This document shows positions 33,575-41,071 of a DNA stretch of 47,910 nucleotides, one piece after another. Numbering within the stretch: the stretch's first letter is position 1; each line of letters opens with the position of its first letter. The notes below the pieces were generated by a model. The model ran no database searches. It was not told where the DNA came from and saw nothing but the letters and a program-made list of their open reading frames with translations. The position numbers were made by a program, and so were the translations under genes. The DNA comes from Candidatus Krumholzibacteriota bacterium (GTDB taxonomy: Bacteria; Krumholzibacteriota; Krumholzibacteriia; JACNKJ01): NCBI GenBank assembly GCA_016933175.1, contig JAFGBK010000016.1, forward strand, positions 1 through 47,910. Direction: 5' to 3'.

Positions 33575-34549
33575 ATGCAGAACCGGGTTACCGCTGTCAT
33601 CGCAGGCGCCGTGCTGATCTGCCTGGCTCCCCTGGCGGGTCACGCGCTGACGCCCTACGGCCAGGACTTCGAGGGGCTGTTCCAGCCCGATTTCGACGCC
33701 CTGGCGAACGACGGCTGGCTGGTCTTCGGCAACATCTACACGCCGGAGGGCGGCTACCTCTACGGCTACGGCCCCTATCCGGCCCCCAACCACGCTCTGG
33801 CGTTCAGCGCGATCGTCGCGGGAGAGGGCGGGCCGGACCAGGGCGCCCAGCAGCTGGTCGTCTTCAGCGACTACGAGAGCCCCGAGCACGGGATCGGCAA
33901 CCTCGTCGAGGCCAACGTCTTCCAGGAGCAGACCATCGTTCCGGAGGACGTCGGCACGACCTGGATCTTCCGCTTCCAGCACAAGATGGGCAACCTGGAG
34001 GGAGGCTCCACCGCCGCGGCCTTCATCAAGACGCTGGATCCCGGCGCCGGCTACGCGCTGACCAACTTCCTCACCGTGGACATGACGGACATCCCCGTCA
34101 CCTGGGGCGGGAACTACCTGGTGATCGAGATCGACGAGAGCCTGGACGGACAGATCCTGCAGTTCGGCTTCATGAACACGGCGTCCAACTACGAGGGATC
34201 GGGGATCTACTACGACAACGTCGCCTTCTACCAGTACGATCCGACCGCCGTCCCCGCGGACCCGGCGCCCCTGGGCGCGGCGCTGCGCCAGAACTACCCG
34301 AACCCGTTCAATCCCACGACGCGGATCGAGTTCGCGCTCGACCAGCCGGGAAGCGTCGACGTCGCGGTGTTCGACGTCACGGGACGCCGGGTCGCCACCC
34401 TGCGCCGGGGCGACCTCGCCGCGGGCGAACACAGCGTGACCTGGAACGGACAGACCGACGACGGAAAGCCCGTCGCCGCGGGCCAGTACTGGTGCGTGCT
34501 GCAGACCCCCGCCGGCCGGGCGTCCCGCGGCATGACCCTGGTGAAGTAG
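33575..34549 (+). CDS. Secreted jelly-roll-like protein with C-terminal sorting domain
   Basis: ATG 33575 follows GGAGGGCGATCC. The 324-residue product has a signal peptide (1-24, ending GHALT) and a single domain of about 200 residues beginning PYGQDFEGL. This domain closely matches the product of the minus-strand gene at 39986-40702, so the two are paralogues. The opening phrase and the later SGIYYDNVAFY suggest a CBM- or MAM-like jelly roll, but I do not recognise a named family. Residues about 240-324 are the NPFNP sorting domain (RQNYPNPFNPTTRIEFAL...MTLVK). It is the first gene of an operon with a phosphorylase and a GH16 enzyme under operator B. A glucan-binding role outside the cell is inferred from context. 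Confidence 0.85.
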   Translation: MQNRVTAVIAGAVLICLAPLAGHALTPYGQDFEGLFQPDFDALANDGWLVFGNIYTPEGGYLYGYGPYPAPNHALAFSAIVAGEGGPDQGAQQLVVFSDYESPEHGIGNLVEANVFQEQTIVPEDVGTTWIFRFQHKMGNLEGGSTAAAFIKTLDPGAGYALTNFLTVDMTDIPVTWGGNYLVIEIDESLDGQILQFGFMNTASNYEGSGIYYDNVAFYQYDPTAVPADPAPLGAALRQNYPNPFNPTTRIEFALDQPGSVDVAVFDVTGRRVATLRRGDLAAGEHSVTWNGQTDDGKPVAAGQYWCVLQTPAGRASRGMTLVK

Positions 34550-34601
34550 CGGCCGCCGGTGGTGGATGCCGTCATGTCCCTCTCGCATCGAAAGGCGCCC
34601 C

Positions 34602-37600
34602 ATGGAAGGTAGGTCGGCTTTCGCTCCCCGCACGGCCCGCGCTGACGCCCGGCCCGCGTCACCGGACGGAGGATTCGTCCGCCTGGACGGCGAGGAGCAC
34701 TACCGGATCGCGGCCTACCACCGTCTCGATCCCTTCCTGATGAGCCTCGCGACCGACACGGACCTCTGGATGTTCGTCGCCTCCGGGGGCGGACTCACCG
34801 CCGGCCGCGTCGACCCGGACGGCAGCCTGTTCCCCTACCTGACCGTGGACCAGCTCCACGACGCCCACCACCACACGGGACCGGTGACGCTGATCCGGGC
34901 CGCGCGGGGCGGCGCCGCGCCGGTCCTGTGGGAACCGTTCTCCGAGGCGAACGCCGAGCATCCCGCCGTCGAGCGGAGCCTCTCCAAGAACGCCCTCGGC
35001 TCCCGCCTCGTGTTCGAGGAGGTCCGCCACGACCTCGGCCTCGCCTTCCGCTACGCCTGGTCCGGCTGCGACGACTTCGGCTGGGTGCGGACCGCCACCC
35101 TGGAGAACCGGCGCGCGGCCCCCGTCCGGATCGAACTGCTGGACGGCGTGCGGAACGTGCTGCCCCACGGCGCACCCCTCCATCTCTACCAGCAGTCGAG
35201 CAACCTCGTCGACGCCTACAAGAAGTCGGAGGTGGACCCCGAGACGGGGCTGGGCATCTTCTCCCTCACCGGCAGCATCACCGACCGGGCGGAGGCCCTG
35301 GAGGTGCTGCGGGCCAACACCGTCTGGTGCCACGGGCTGAAGGATCGCCGCGTCCACCTCTCCCGCCGGTCGGTGGAGGCCTTCCGGCGCGGGCGGGAGG
35401 TCCCGGCGGAGCGCGTCCTCAACGGCGCCCGCGGCAACTACCTCGTGACCGCCGACCTCGACCTGGGACCGGAGGCCTCGGCGCGCTGGCGCCTGGCCGC
35501 CGACGCGGGGCGGAGCCACGTCCAGATCGCCGCGCTGCGCCGGCTGCTGCGCGAGACCGGCGACCTCGACGCCAGGATCGAGGAGAGCCTGCGGCAGGCG
35601 GGCGGGAACCTGCTGCGCAACGTCGCCAGCGCCGACGGCCTGCAGGCGTCGGCGCACCGCGAGGCGACGAGCCACCACTTCGCGAACGTCCTGTTCAACA
35701 ACATGCGGGGCGGCGTCTTCGCGCACAACCACGACATCCCCGTGGCGGACTTCGCGGACTTCCTGCGCGAGCGGAACCGCGCCGTCGCCCGCCGCCGGCA
35801 GCCGCTCCTCGACCGGCTGCCGCCGACCGTCACCGTGGAAGCGTTGCGCGACGCCGCGCGCCGCGCAGGCGACGCCGACTTCGAGCGGCTCTGCCACGAG
35901 TACCTGCCCCTCGCCTTCGGCCGGCGCCACGGCGATCCGAGCCGGCCCTGGAACCGCTTCTCGATCCGGGACCGCGGCGAGGACGGCGAGCGGAGCCTAC
36001 ACTACGAGGGCAACTGGCGGGACATCTTCCAGAACTGGGAGGCCCTCTGCGCCGCGTTCCCCGCCTTCCTGCCCAGCGTCGTCGCCAAGTTCGTCAACGC
36101 CTCGACGGTGGACGGCTACAACCCCTACCGCATCTCCCGGGACGGCGTGGACTGGGAGACGGCGGCGCCGGACGATCCCTGGAACAACATCGGCTACTGG
36201 GGCGACCACCAGATCGTCTACCTGCTGCGGCTGCTCGAGAGCATGCACCGCCGCGACCCGGCGCTGCTCGGCGACATGCTCGGGCGGGAGATCTTCAGCT
36301 ACGCCGAGGTGCCGTACATCATCGAGCCCTATGCCGAGATCCTCCGGGATCCGAGGACGACGATCCGGTTCGACACGGAGCGCGCCGCGCGCATCGACGC
36401 CCGCGTCGCCGGCACGGGGACGGACGGTAAGCTGCTGACGCATGCGGACGGGTCGGTCCAGCACGTCAATCTCCTGGAGAAGCTGCTCGTGCCGGCGCTC
36501 GCCAAGCTCTCGAACCTGATCCCGGACGCCGGCATCTGGATGAACACCCAGCGGCCCGAGTGGAACGACGCCAACAACGTCCTCGGCGGCGGCGGGGTCT
36601 CCGTCGTCACGCTCTGCCACCTGCGGCGGTACCTGCTCTTCCTCGCCGACGCGCTGGACGGCCTGCCGCCAGCGAGCCTGCCCGTCTCCTCCGAGGTCGC
36701 CGCCTGGCTCGAGCGCATCGAGTCCGTGCTGGCGGGCGAGCAGGACCTGCTCGGCGGCGACGGGCTCGACGCGCGCGACCGCAAGCGGCTGCTGGACGCC
36801 CTGGGCGAGGCGTTCTCCGAGTACCGGGATTCGGTCTATTCCCGTGGATTCACGGGCAAGACCGACCTCGCCGTGCCGAGGGTCGCCACCCTGTTCCGCA
36901 CCGCCCTGGAATACGTCGAGTGGGGCATCCGCGCCAACCGCCGCGACGACGGACTCTACCACTCCTACAACCTGCTCGAGTTCGCGGCCGACGGAACGCG
37001 GGTCGAGATCATTCGCCTCGATGAGATGCTGGAAGGCCAGGTCGCCGTCCTCGACTCGGGCATCCCGGATCCGGACGAGGTGCTGCGGATCCTCGAGCAG
37101 CTCTTCGCGAGCTACCTCTACCGGCCGGATCAGCACAGCTTCCTGCTCTTCCCGGAACGGACGCTGCCGGGCTTCCTCGCGAAGAACGTGATCCCGGCCG
37201 ACCAGGTGCGGGCCATCCCCCTCCTGGAGGGCATGCTGGCGGCGGGCGACGGATCCCTGGTCGCGCGGGACGCCGACGGCGTCCACCGCTTCCACGCCTC
37301 GTTCCGGAACGCGCGGGACGTCGCCGCCGCGCTGGACGGCCTCGCGGAGAGCGACCGCTGGGCGGCGATGGCGGCGCGCGACCGCGGCGCGGTCCTCGCG
37401 CTGTTCGAGGACGTCTTCCACCACCAGACCTACACGGGCCGCTCGGGCGTGATGTACGCCTACGAGGGCCTCGGCTGCGTCTACTGGCACATGGTCGCCA
37501 AGCTGCTGCTGGCCGTGCAGGAGGTCATCCTGCGCGCGGATGGCGAGGATCCCCCGCTGGCCGCGCTGGCGGGCCTCGCCGACATGTACTTCCGGATCCG

Positions 37601-38150
37601 GTCCGGCTTCGGCTACGAGAAGTCCGTCGCCGAGTACGGCGCCTTCCCCACCGACCCCTACTCGCACACGCCGCCCGGGGGCGGCGCGAAGCAGCCCGGC
37701 ATGACGGGGCAGGTGAAGGAGATGATCCTCGCGCGCTTCGGCGAGCTGGGGATCCGCGTCGAGGGCGGCGCGGTGCGCTTCCGGCCCGTTCTCCTCGAGG
37801 CCGGCGAGTTCCTGGCACGGCCCGCGGAGTTCCGGTACGTCGACGTCGCCGGCCAGGAGCGGATGATCCCCCTGCCCGCCGGCAGCCTGGCGTTCACGCT
37901 CTGCCAGGTGCCGGTGATCTACGAGCGGACCGCGGGCGAGCCGCGGATCCGCGTCGCCTTCGCCGATGGAGCCTCGGAGGAGCGCGCCGGCAACACGCTT
38001 GATGCCCGGTCGAGCACGGGGCTCTTTTCACGCAGCGGCCGCATCGCCCGGCTCGAGGTGGGGATCCCGGCCCGGGAATCCGGCCGGCCCTCGCCGGAGT
38101 CCGCCGCCCGCCCGGCGGGATCGAAGTCACGCGACGGGAGTCCATCATGA
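34602..38150 (+). CDS. Large GH94-clan-type phosphorylase, putative beta-1,3-glucan phosphorylase
   Basis: ATG 34602 (MEGRSAF) has an AAAGG site 6 nt upstream and is preferred over the ATG at 34566. The 1182-residue protein has no signal peptide, so it is cytoplasmic. The N-terminal 350 residues look like a beta-sandwich of the GH94 kind. A long helical (alpha/alpha)6-like region follows, with HYEGNWRDIFQNWEAL, DGYNPYRISRDGVDWE, DPWNNIGYWGDHQIVYLL and RPEWNDANNVLGGGG. Asp656 in the WND motif fits the catalytic Asp of GH94 phosphorylases. Its size and setting match the GH149 and GH161 beta-1,3-oligoglucan phosphorylases, which release glucose 1-phosphate. Family choice is inference. It ends in an ATGA overlap with the next gene and carries an extra, probably disordered, tail. 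Confidence 0.7.
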   Translation: MEGRSAFAPRTARADARPASPDGGFVRLDGEEHYRIAAYHRLDPFLMSLATDTDLWMFVASGGGLTAGRVDPDGSLFPYLTVDQLHDAHHHTGPVTLIRAARGGAAPVLWEPFSEANAEHPAVERSLSKNALGSRLVFEEVRHDLGLAFRYAWSGCDDFGWVRTATLENRRAAPVRIELLDGVRNVLPHGAPLHLYQQSSNLVDAYKKSEVDPETGLGIFSLTGSITDRAEALEVLRANTVWCHGLKDRRVHLSRRSVEAFRRGREVPAERVLNGARGNYLVTADLDLGPEASARWRLAADAGRSHVQIAALRRLLRETGDLDARIEESLRQAGGNLLRNVASADGLQASAHREATSHHFANVLFNNMRGGVFAHNHDIPVADFADFLRERNRAVARRRQPLLDRLPPTVTVEALRDAARRAGDADFERLCHEYLPLAFGRRHGDPSRPWNRFSIRDRGEDGERSLHYEGNWRDIFQNWEALCAAFPAFLPSVVAKFVNASTVDGYNPYRISRDGVDWETAAPDDPWNNIGYWGDHQIVYLLRLLESMHRRDPALLGDMLGREIFSYAEVPYIIEPYAEILRDPRTTIRFDTERAARIDARVAGTGTDGKLLTHADGSVQHVNLLEKLLVPALAKLSNLIPDAGIWMNTQRPEWNDANNVLGGGGVSVVTLCHLRRYLLFLADALDGLPPASLPVSSEVAAWLERIESVLAGEQDLLGGDGLDARDRKRLLDALGEAFSEYRDSVYSRGFTGKTDLAVPRVATLFRTALEYVEWGIRANRRDDGLYHSYNLLEFAADGTRVEIIRLDEMLEGQVAVLDSGIPDPDEVLRILEQLFASYLYRPDQHSFLLFPERTLPGFLAKNVIPADQVRAIPLLEGMLAAGDGSLVARDADGVHRFHASFRNARDVAAALDGLAESDRWAAMAARDRGAVLALFEDVFHHQTYTGRSGVMYAYEGLGCVYWHMVAKLLLAVQEVILRADGEDPPLAALAGLADMYFRIRSGFGYEKSVAEYGAFPTDPYSHTPPGGGAKQPGMTGQVKEMILARFGELGIRVEGGAVRFRPVLLEAGEFLARPAEFRYVDVAGQERMIPLPAGSLAFTLCQVPVIYERTAGEPRIRVAFADGASEERAGNTLDARSSTGLFSRSGRIARLEVGIPARESGRPSPESAARPAGSKSRDGSPS

Positions 38151-39754
38151 ACGCGAGATCCACACTGGCCGCCCTCCTGCTGATCCTCGCCGCCGGCCCG
38201 CCCGGGCAGGCGGCCGGGCAGTGCATCCTCGCCAATCCCAGCTTCGAGATCACGGGATCGGGCGGCGCCGTCTTCGGCGGCTGGAACCAGTTCGGCGTGG
38301 TCGGCTCGGTGACGGAGGCCAGCCACGGCCTCCTGGCAGCGCGCGTCAGCGGCCCGAACGCCGGCGACTGGGACGTGTCCGGCTACTGGCAGAGCATGGA
38401 CTGCGAGCCGGGCGAGCAGTGGGAGGCCACCGGCCGCCTGCGGCACCCCGCGGACAAGCCTCTGACGGGCCAGTGCGCGGCGCTGGTCAACGTCGAGTGG
38501 CGGGACGCCGGCGGCGGCCTCATCGACTACGAATCCTTCGCCGTCGCGGACGCGTCCTCGCCCGCGGACGAGTGGCTGGACTATTCCGTGACGAGCGCGC
38601 CCGCCCCCGCCGGGACGGCGACGGCCCGCTACCTGCTCGGCGTCCTCCAGAGCCCCGACGATCCGTCCCCCGACGTCTGGTTCGACCAGGTCACCTTCTA
38701 CAGCATGACGCCGCCCACCATCGACGACCTGCAGTGGAACGACTTCCCCGGCGGCCGCACCGTCGAGTTCGCGGACCGCACATGGCGCGTCAAGGGCCCC
38801 GGCTACTACGGCCCCGGCCCGAGCAGCTTCTGCCATCTGCCCGAGTGCGTCTGGGTGGACGCCGAGGACCGGCTCCACCTCACGATCAAGCTCTTCGGCT
38901 CCACCTGGACCAGCACCGAGGTGGTCCTTGAGGAGGCCCTCGGCTACGGCGACTACGTCTTCACGCTGGCGGGCGCCGTCGACCAGCTCGACGTCCATGC
39001 CGTCCTCGGCCTCTTCCTCTGGCAGTACGGACCCTGCTGGGATCCCGCCTACCTGTGGTGGAATCCCTACAACGAGATCGACGTGGAGATCAGCCGCTGG
39101 GGGATCCCGGGGAACGACATCGGCCAGTTCGTCGTCCAGCCCTACGACTGGTGGTCCGGGAACCTGAGCCGCTTCGACGCGTCCTTCGGCGCGGAGGAGC
39201 TCTCCAGCTACGCCTTCGAGTGGCTCCCCGACCGCGTGGAGTTCCGCGCCTGGCGCGGCGGACCGGAGGACGAGGCGCCCGAGACCCTGATCCACGCGTG
39301 GTCCTACTCCGGGCCGCACATCCCGCGGCCCGAGCAGCCCCGGGTGCACATGAACCTGTGGCAGTTCGACGGTCCGCCCGCGACGGAGCAGGAGGCGGTC
39401 GTCCACGGCTTCGCCTTCACGCCCGCGGACGGGCCCGTCGGGGTGGGCGAGCAGCCGGAGCTGCCGCCCTTCGGCGAGGTCGCGCGCCTCTTCCCGGCGG
39501 CGCCGAACCCCTTCAATCCCGCGACGACGATCCGCTACGAGCTCCTGCGCGACGGCTTCGCCGAGGTCGCCGTCTTCGACGTGACCGGCGCCCGGGTGCG
39601 GACCCTCGTGAGCGGCCTCGTGACGGCGGGAGAGCACGAGACGCGGTGGGACGGACGGGACGACACGGGACGGCGCCTGGCCTCCGGCGTCTATCTCTGC
39701 CTGCTCCGCGCGGGCGACTTCAGGACGGCACAGCGCATGGTGCTGATCAAGTGA
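38147..39754 (+). CDS. GH16 beta-glucanase with N-terminal CBM-like module and sorting domain
   Basis: This 535-residue secreted enzyme overlaps the phosphorylase stop by 4 bp. A signal peptide covers about 1-24. Residues 25-186 form a CBM4/16-like sandwich (ILANPSFEITGSGG...WFDQVTFYS). Residues about 192-427 form a GH16 domain with active site NEIDVEISRWG: Glu310 nucleophile, Asp312, Glu314 acid/base. This is the shorter ExDxE form seen in lichenase-type members, unlike the ExDxxE of the lipoprotein GH16 at 27880. Residues about 449-535 are the NPFNP sorting domain ending QRMVLIK. It is probably released or surface-attached and makes the first cuts in the polysaccharide. A strong terminator follows. 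Confidence 0.9.
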   Translation: MNARSTLAALLLILAAGPPGQAAGQCILANPSFEITGSGGAVFGGWNQFGVVGSVTEASHGLLAARVSGPNAGDWDVSGYWQSMDCEPGEQWEATGRLRHPADKPLTGQCAALVNVEWRDAGGGLIDYESFAVADASSPADEWLDYSVTSAPAPAGTATARYLLGVLQSPDDPSPDVWFDQVTFYSMTPPTIDDLQWNDFPGGRTVEFADRTWRVKGPGYYGPGPSSFCHLPECVWVDAEDRLHLTIKLFGSTWTSTEVVLEEALGYGDYVFTLAGAVDQLDVHAVLGLFLWQYGPCWDPAYLWWNPYNEIDVEISRWGIPGNDIGQFVVQPYDWWSGNLSRFDASFGAEELSSYAFEWLPDRVEFRAWRGGPEDEAPETLIHAWSYSGPHIPRPEQPRVHMNLWQFDGPPATEQEAVVHGFAFTPADGPVGVGEQPELPPFGEVARLFPAAPNPFNPATTIRYELLRDGFAEVAVFDVTGARVRTLVSGLVTAGEHETRWDGRDDTGRRLASGVYLCLLRAGDFRTAQRMVLIK

Positions 39755-39780
39755 AGCGGAAAAACTGAACGGGTTGCGTG

Positions 39781-39811
39781 CGGGCTCCGGGATCCCCCGG
39801 GGCCCGTTTTT
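39781..39811 (+). terminator. Rho-independent terminator of the phosphorylase-GH16 operon
   Basis: An 11-bp stem (CGGGCTCCGGG at 39781-39791 with 39796-39806, one G-U pair, loop ATCC) is followed directly by TTTTT. It lies 26 bp after the GH16 stop codon. Confidence 0.85.
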
Positions 39812-39935
39812 CCATGGGACCGGACGGCACGGCGGCCGTCCCGCAGGGCGGCCTTTCCGGCCGGCGGACGGAATCAGCGCCGGCCGTCCCGGCAAGGGGG
39901 CGGCCCGGCCGGCCCCGCCGGGCCGCATACACGAA

Positions 39936-39956
39936 GGGCCCGGCAATGCCGGGCCC
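39936..39956 (-). terminator. Hairpin after the secreted paralogue gene, probable terminator
   Basis: A perfect 9-bp stem (GGGCCCGGC, loop AAT, GCCGGGCCC) lies 29 bp beyond the stop of the minus-strand gene at 39986. The following minus-strand sequence, TTCGTGT, is only mildly T-rich. The remaining sequence between 39812 and 39935 shows nothing else I recognise. Confidence 0.5.
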
Positions 39957-39985
39957 CCATGCGAATCGATTGCCGGCGGCGGCCA

Positions 39986-40702
39986 TCAGTAGAGCGATTT
40001 CACGCCGCTCCAGGTGCTGGCCTCGACCGGGACGTAGCCCTCGTAGTAGAACGCGACGTTGTCGTAGAAGATGGCGGAAGGCTCGTAGTTCGTCGCCGTG
40101 TTCGTGAAGCCGAACTGCAGGATCTGCCCCTCCAGGCTCGCGTCGATGGAGATCTCCAGCGAGTAGGGGGCCCACGTGTCGGGAATGGCGGTCATGTCCA
40201 GGGTGATGTAGTTGGTCATCGCGTAGCCGGCGTTGGGATCCAGCGTCTTGATGAAGGCCGCCGCGGTGGAGCTCCCCGCTAGGTTGCCCCGCTTGGCATC
40301 GAAATCGAAGATCCACACGTCGCCGACGTCCTCGGCACCGACTGTCCGCTCCTGGAAGACGTTGGATTCGATCCACGCGCCGTTGCCGTGATCGCCGTTC
40401 GCGTAATCGCTGTAGACGGACAGCTGCTGGTCGCCCTGCTCCGTGCCGCCCTGACCGATGACGATCGCGCAGAACGCGGCGCCGTCGTTCGGGGCCGGGA
40501 AGGGTCCATAGCCGTACCAGTAGGCCCAGTCCGGACCGAAGACGTTGCCGAACACCAGCCAGCCATCGCCCGCCAGCGCGCCGGTATCCGACTGGACCAG
40601 GCCCTCGAAGTCCTGGCTGTAGGGCAGCATGGCGCTAGCCGCTGCGGGAACCAGGCAGACCAGCATGGCGACCGCCAGAACTGCAGTAGCTCGATTGTGC
40701 AT
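39986..40702 (-). CDS. Secreted jelly-roll-like protein, paralogue lacking the sorting domain
   Basis: ATG 40702 (MHNRATA) follows AAAGG and gives 238 residues. A signal peptide (1-24, ending ASAML) precedes a domain beginning PYSQDFEGL. This domain matches the protein at 33575 nearly end to end, including STAAAFIKTLDP, EGQILQFGF and IFYDNVAFY. Where that paralogue continues into an NPFNP sorting domain, this one stops after a short tail, YVPVEASTWSGVKSLY. The tail is too short to be a domain and may be a different localisation signal, or the protein may simply be periplasmic. It is a single-gene unit behind operator C. Function is unknown. Shared control with glucanases suggests glucan binding. 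Confidence 0.85.
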   Translation of the reverse strand: MHNRATAVLAVAMLVCLVPAAASAMLPYSQDFEGLVQSDTGALAGDGWLVFGNVFGPDWAYWYGYGPFPAPNDGAAFCAIVIGQGGTEQGDQQLSVYSDYANGDHGNGAWIESNVFQERTVGAEDVGDVWIFDFDAKRGNLAGSSTAAAFIKTLDPNAGYAMTNYITLDMTAIPDTWAPYSLEISIDASLEGQILQFGFTNTATNYEPSAIFYDNVAFYYEGYVPVEASTWSGVKSLY

Positions 40703-40803
40703 TGTGCTAACCTTTCGTTGAAGGAATCCCACTGGCTAGCGGAACTGCGGAGTCGGCTTCCTGTCGACTGGAGGAGCTGCTCGAAACCGATTCCGATGCA
40801 CAG

Positions 40804-40833
40804 ATTATGCACTATGTTCGGTTACCGAATCAA
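40804..40833 (-). promoter_or_regulatory. Promoter of the secreted paralogue at operator C
   Basis: On the minus strand TTGATT (40833-40828) lies inside the operator arm, followed by an 18-bp spacer and CATAAT (40809-40804). This matches the layout of the plus-strand promoter at operator B, which drives the paralogous gene at 33575. Confidence 0.5.
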
Positions 40834-40835
40834 GT
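40811..40835. promoter_or_regulatory. Operator C (25-bp palindrome)
   Basis: ACTATGTTCGG-TTA-CCGAATCAAGT has arms that match at 8 of 11 positions as an inverted repeat and share ACTnnGTTCGG with operators B and D. It covers the -35 to -10 region of the minus-strand promoter for the secreted paralogue gene. Confidence 0.75.
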
Positions 40836-40967
40836 CCAAAATCATGGTGCACCGTCGATGAAACCGCGGCATGCGGCACCGCGCGTCCTTCGCCGGTCTT
40901 CCCTGAGATCGGGAATCCGGGCACCTCACCGGCCCATCGACCCGGCTCCCGGATCCTCAAAAATATC

Positions 40968-40996
40968 TTGACTTCGCCGAGGTCTCCCGATACTTT
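40968..40996 (+). promoter_or_regulatory. Promoter of the GPH transporter-GH17 operon
   Basis: TTGACT (40968-40973), a 17-bp spacer and TACTTT (40991-40996) form a promoter whose -10 overlaps operator D. The layout is the same as at operator A. The leader to ATG 41072 would be about 70 nt. Confidence 0.55.
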
Positions 40997-41016
40997 GTTC
41001 GGCACCCGTACAAAGA
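40992..41016. promoter_or_regulatory. Operator D (25-bp palindrome)
   Basis: ACTTTGTTCGG-CAC-CCGTACAAAGA has arms matching at 9 of 11 positions as an inverted repeat. Its left arm is identical to that of operator B, and its right arm shares CCGTACAAAG with operator A. It lies over the -10 and start region of the transporter promoter. Confidence 0.8.
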
Positions 41017-41071
41017 TCGTTCACCTACCGGATCGAGCCCGAAACACGGCAATGACTGCCGAGAAGGCCGC

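Larger units (their letters stand above)
40703..41071. other. Divergent regulatory region with two operators
   Basis: This 369-bp intergenic region separates the minus-strand secreted paralogue from the plus-strand GPH transporter. It contains operators C and D and one promoter for each direction. Between them (40836-40967) I see a 7-bp inverted repeat ATCCGGG/CCCGGAT with a 26-bp loop, but no coding sequence or RNA gene I can support. Confidence 0.6.
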
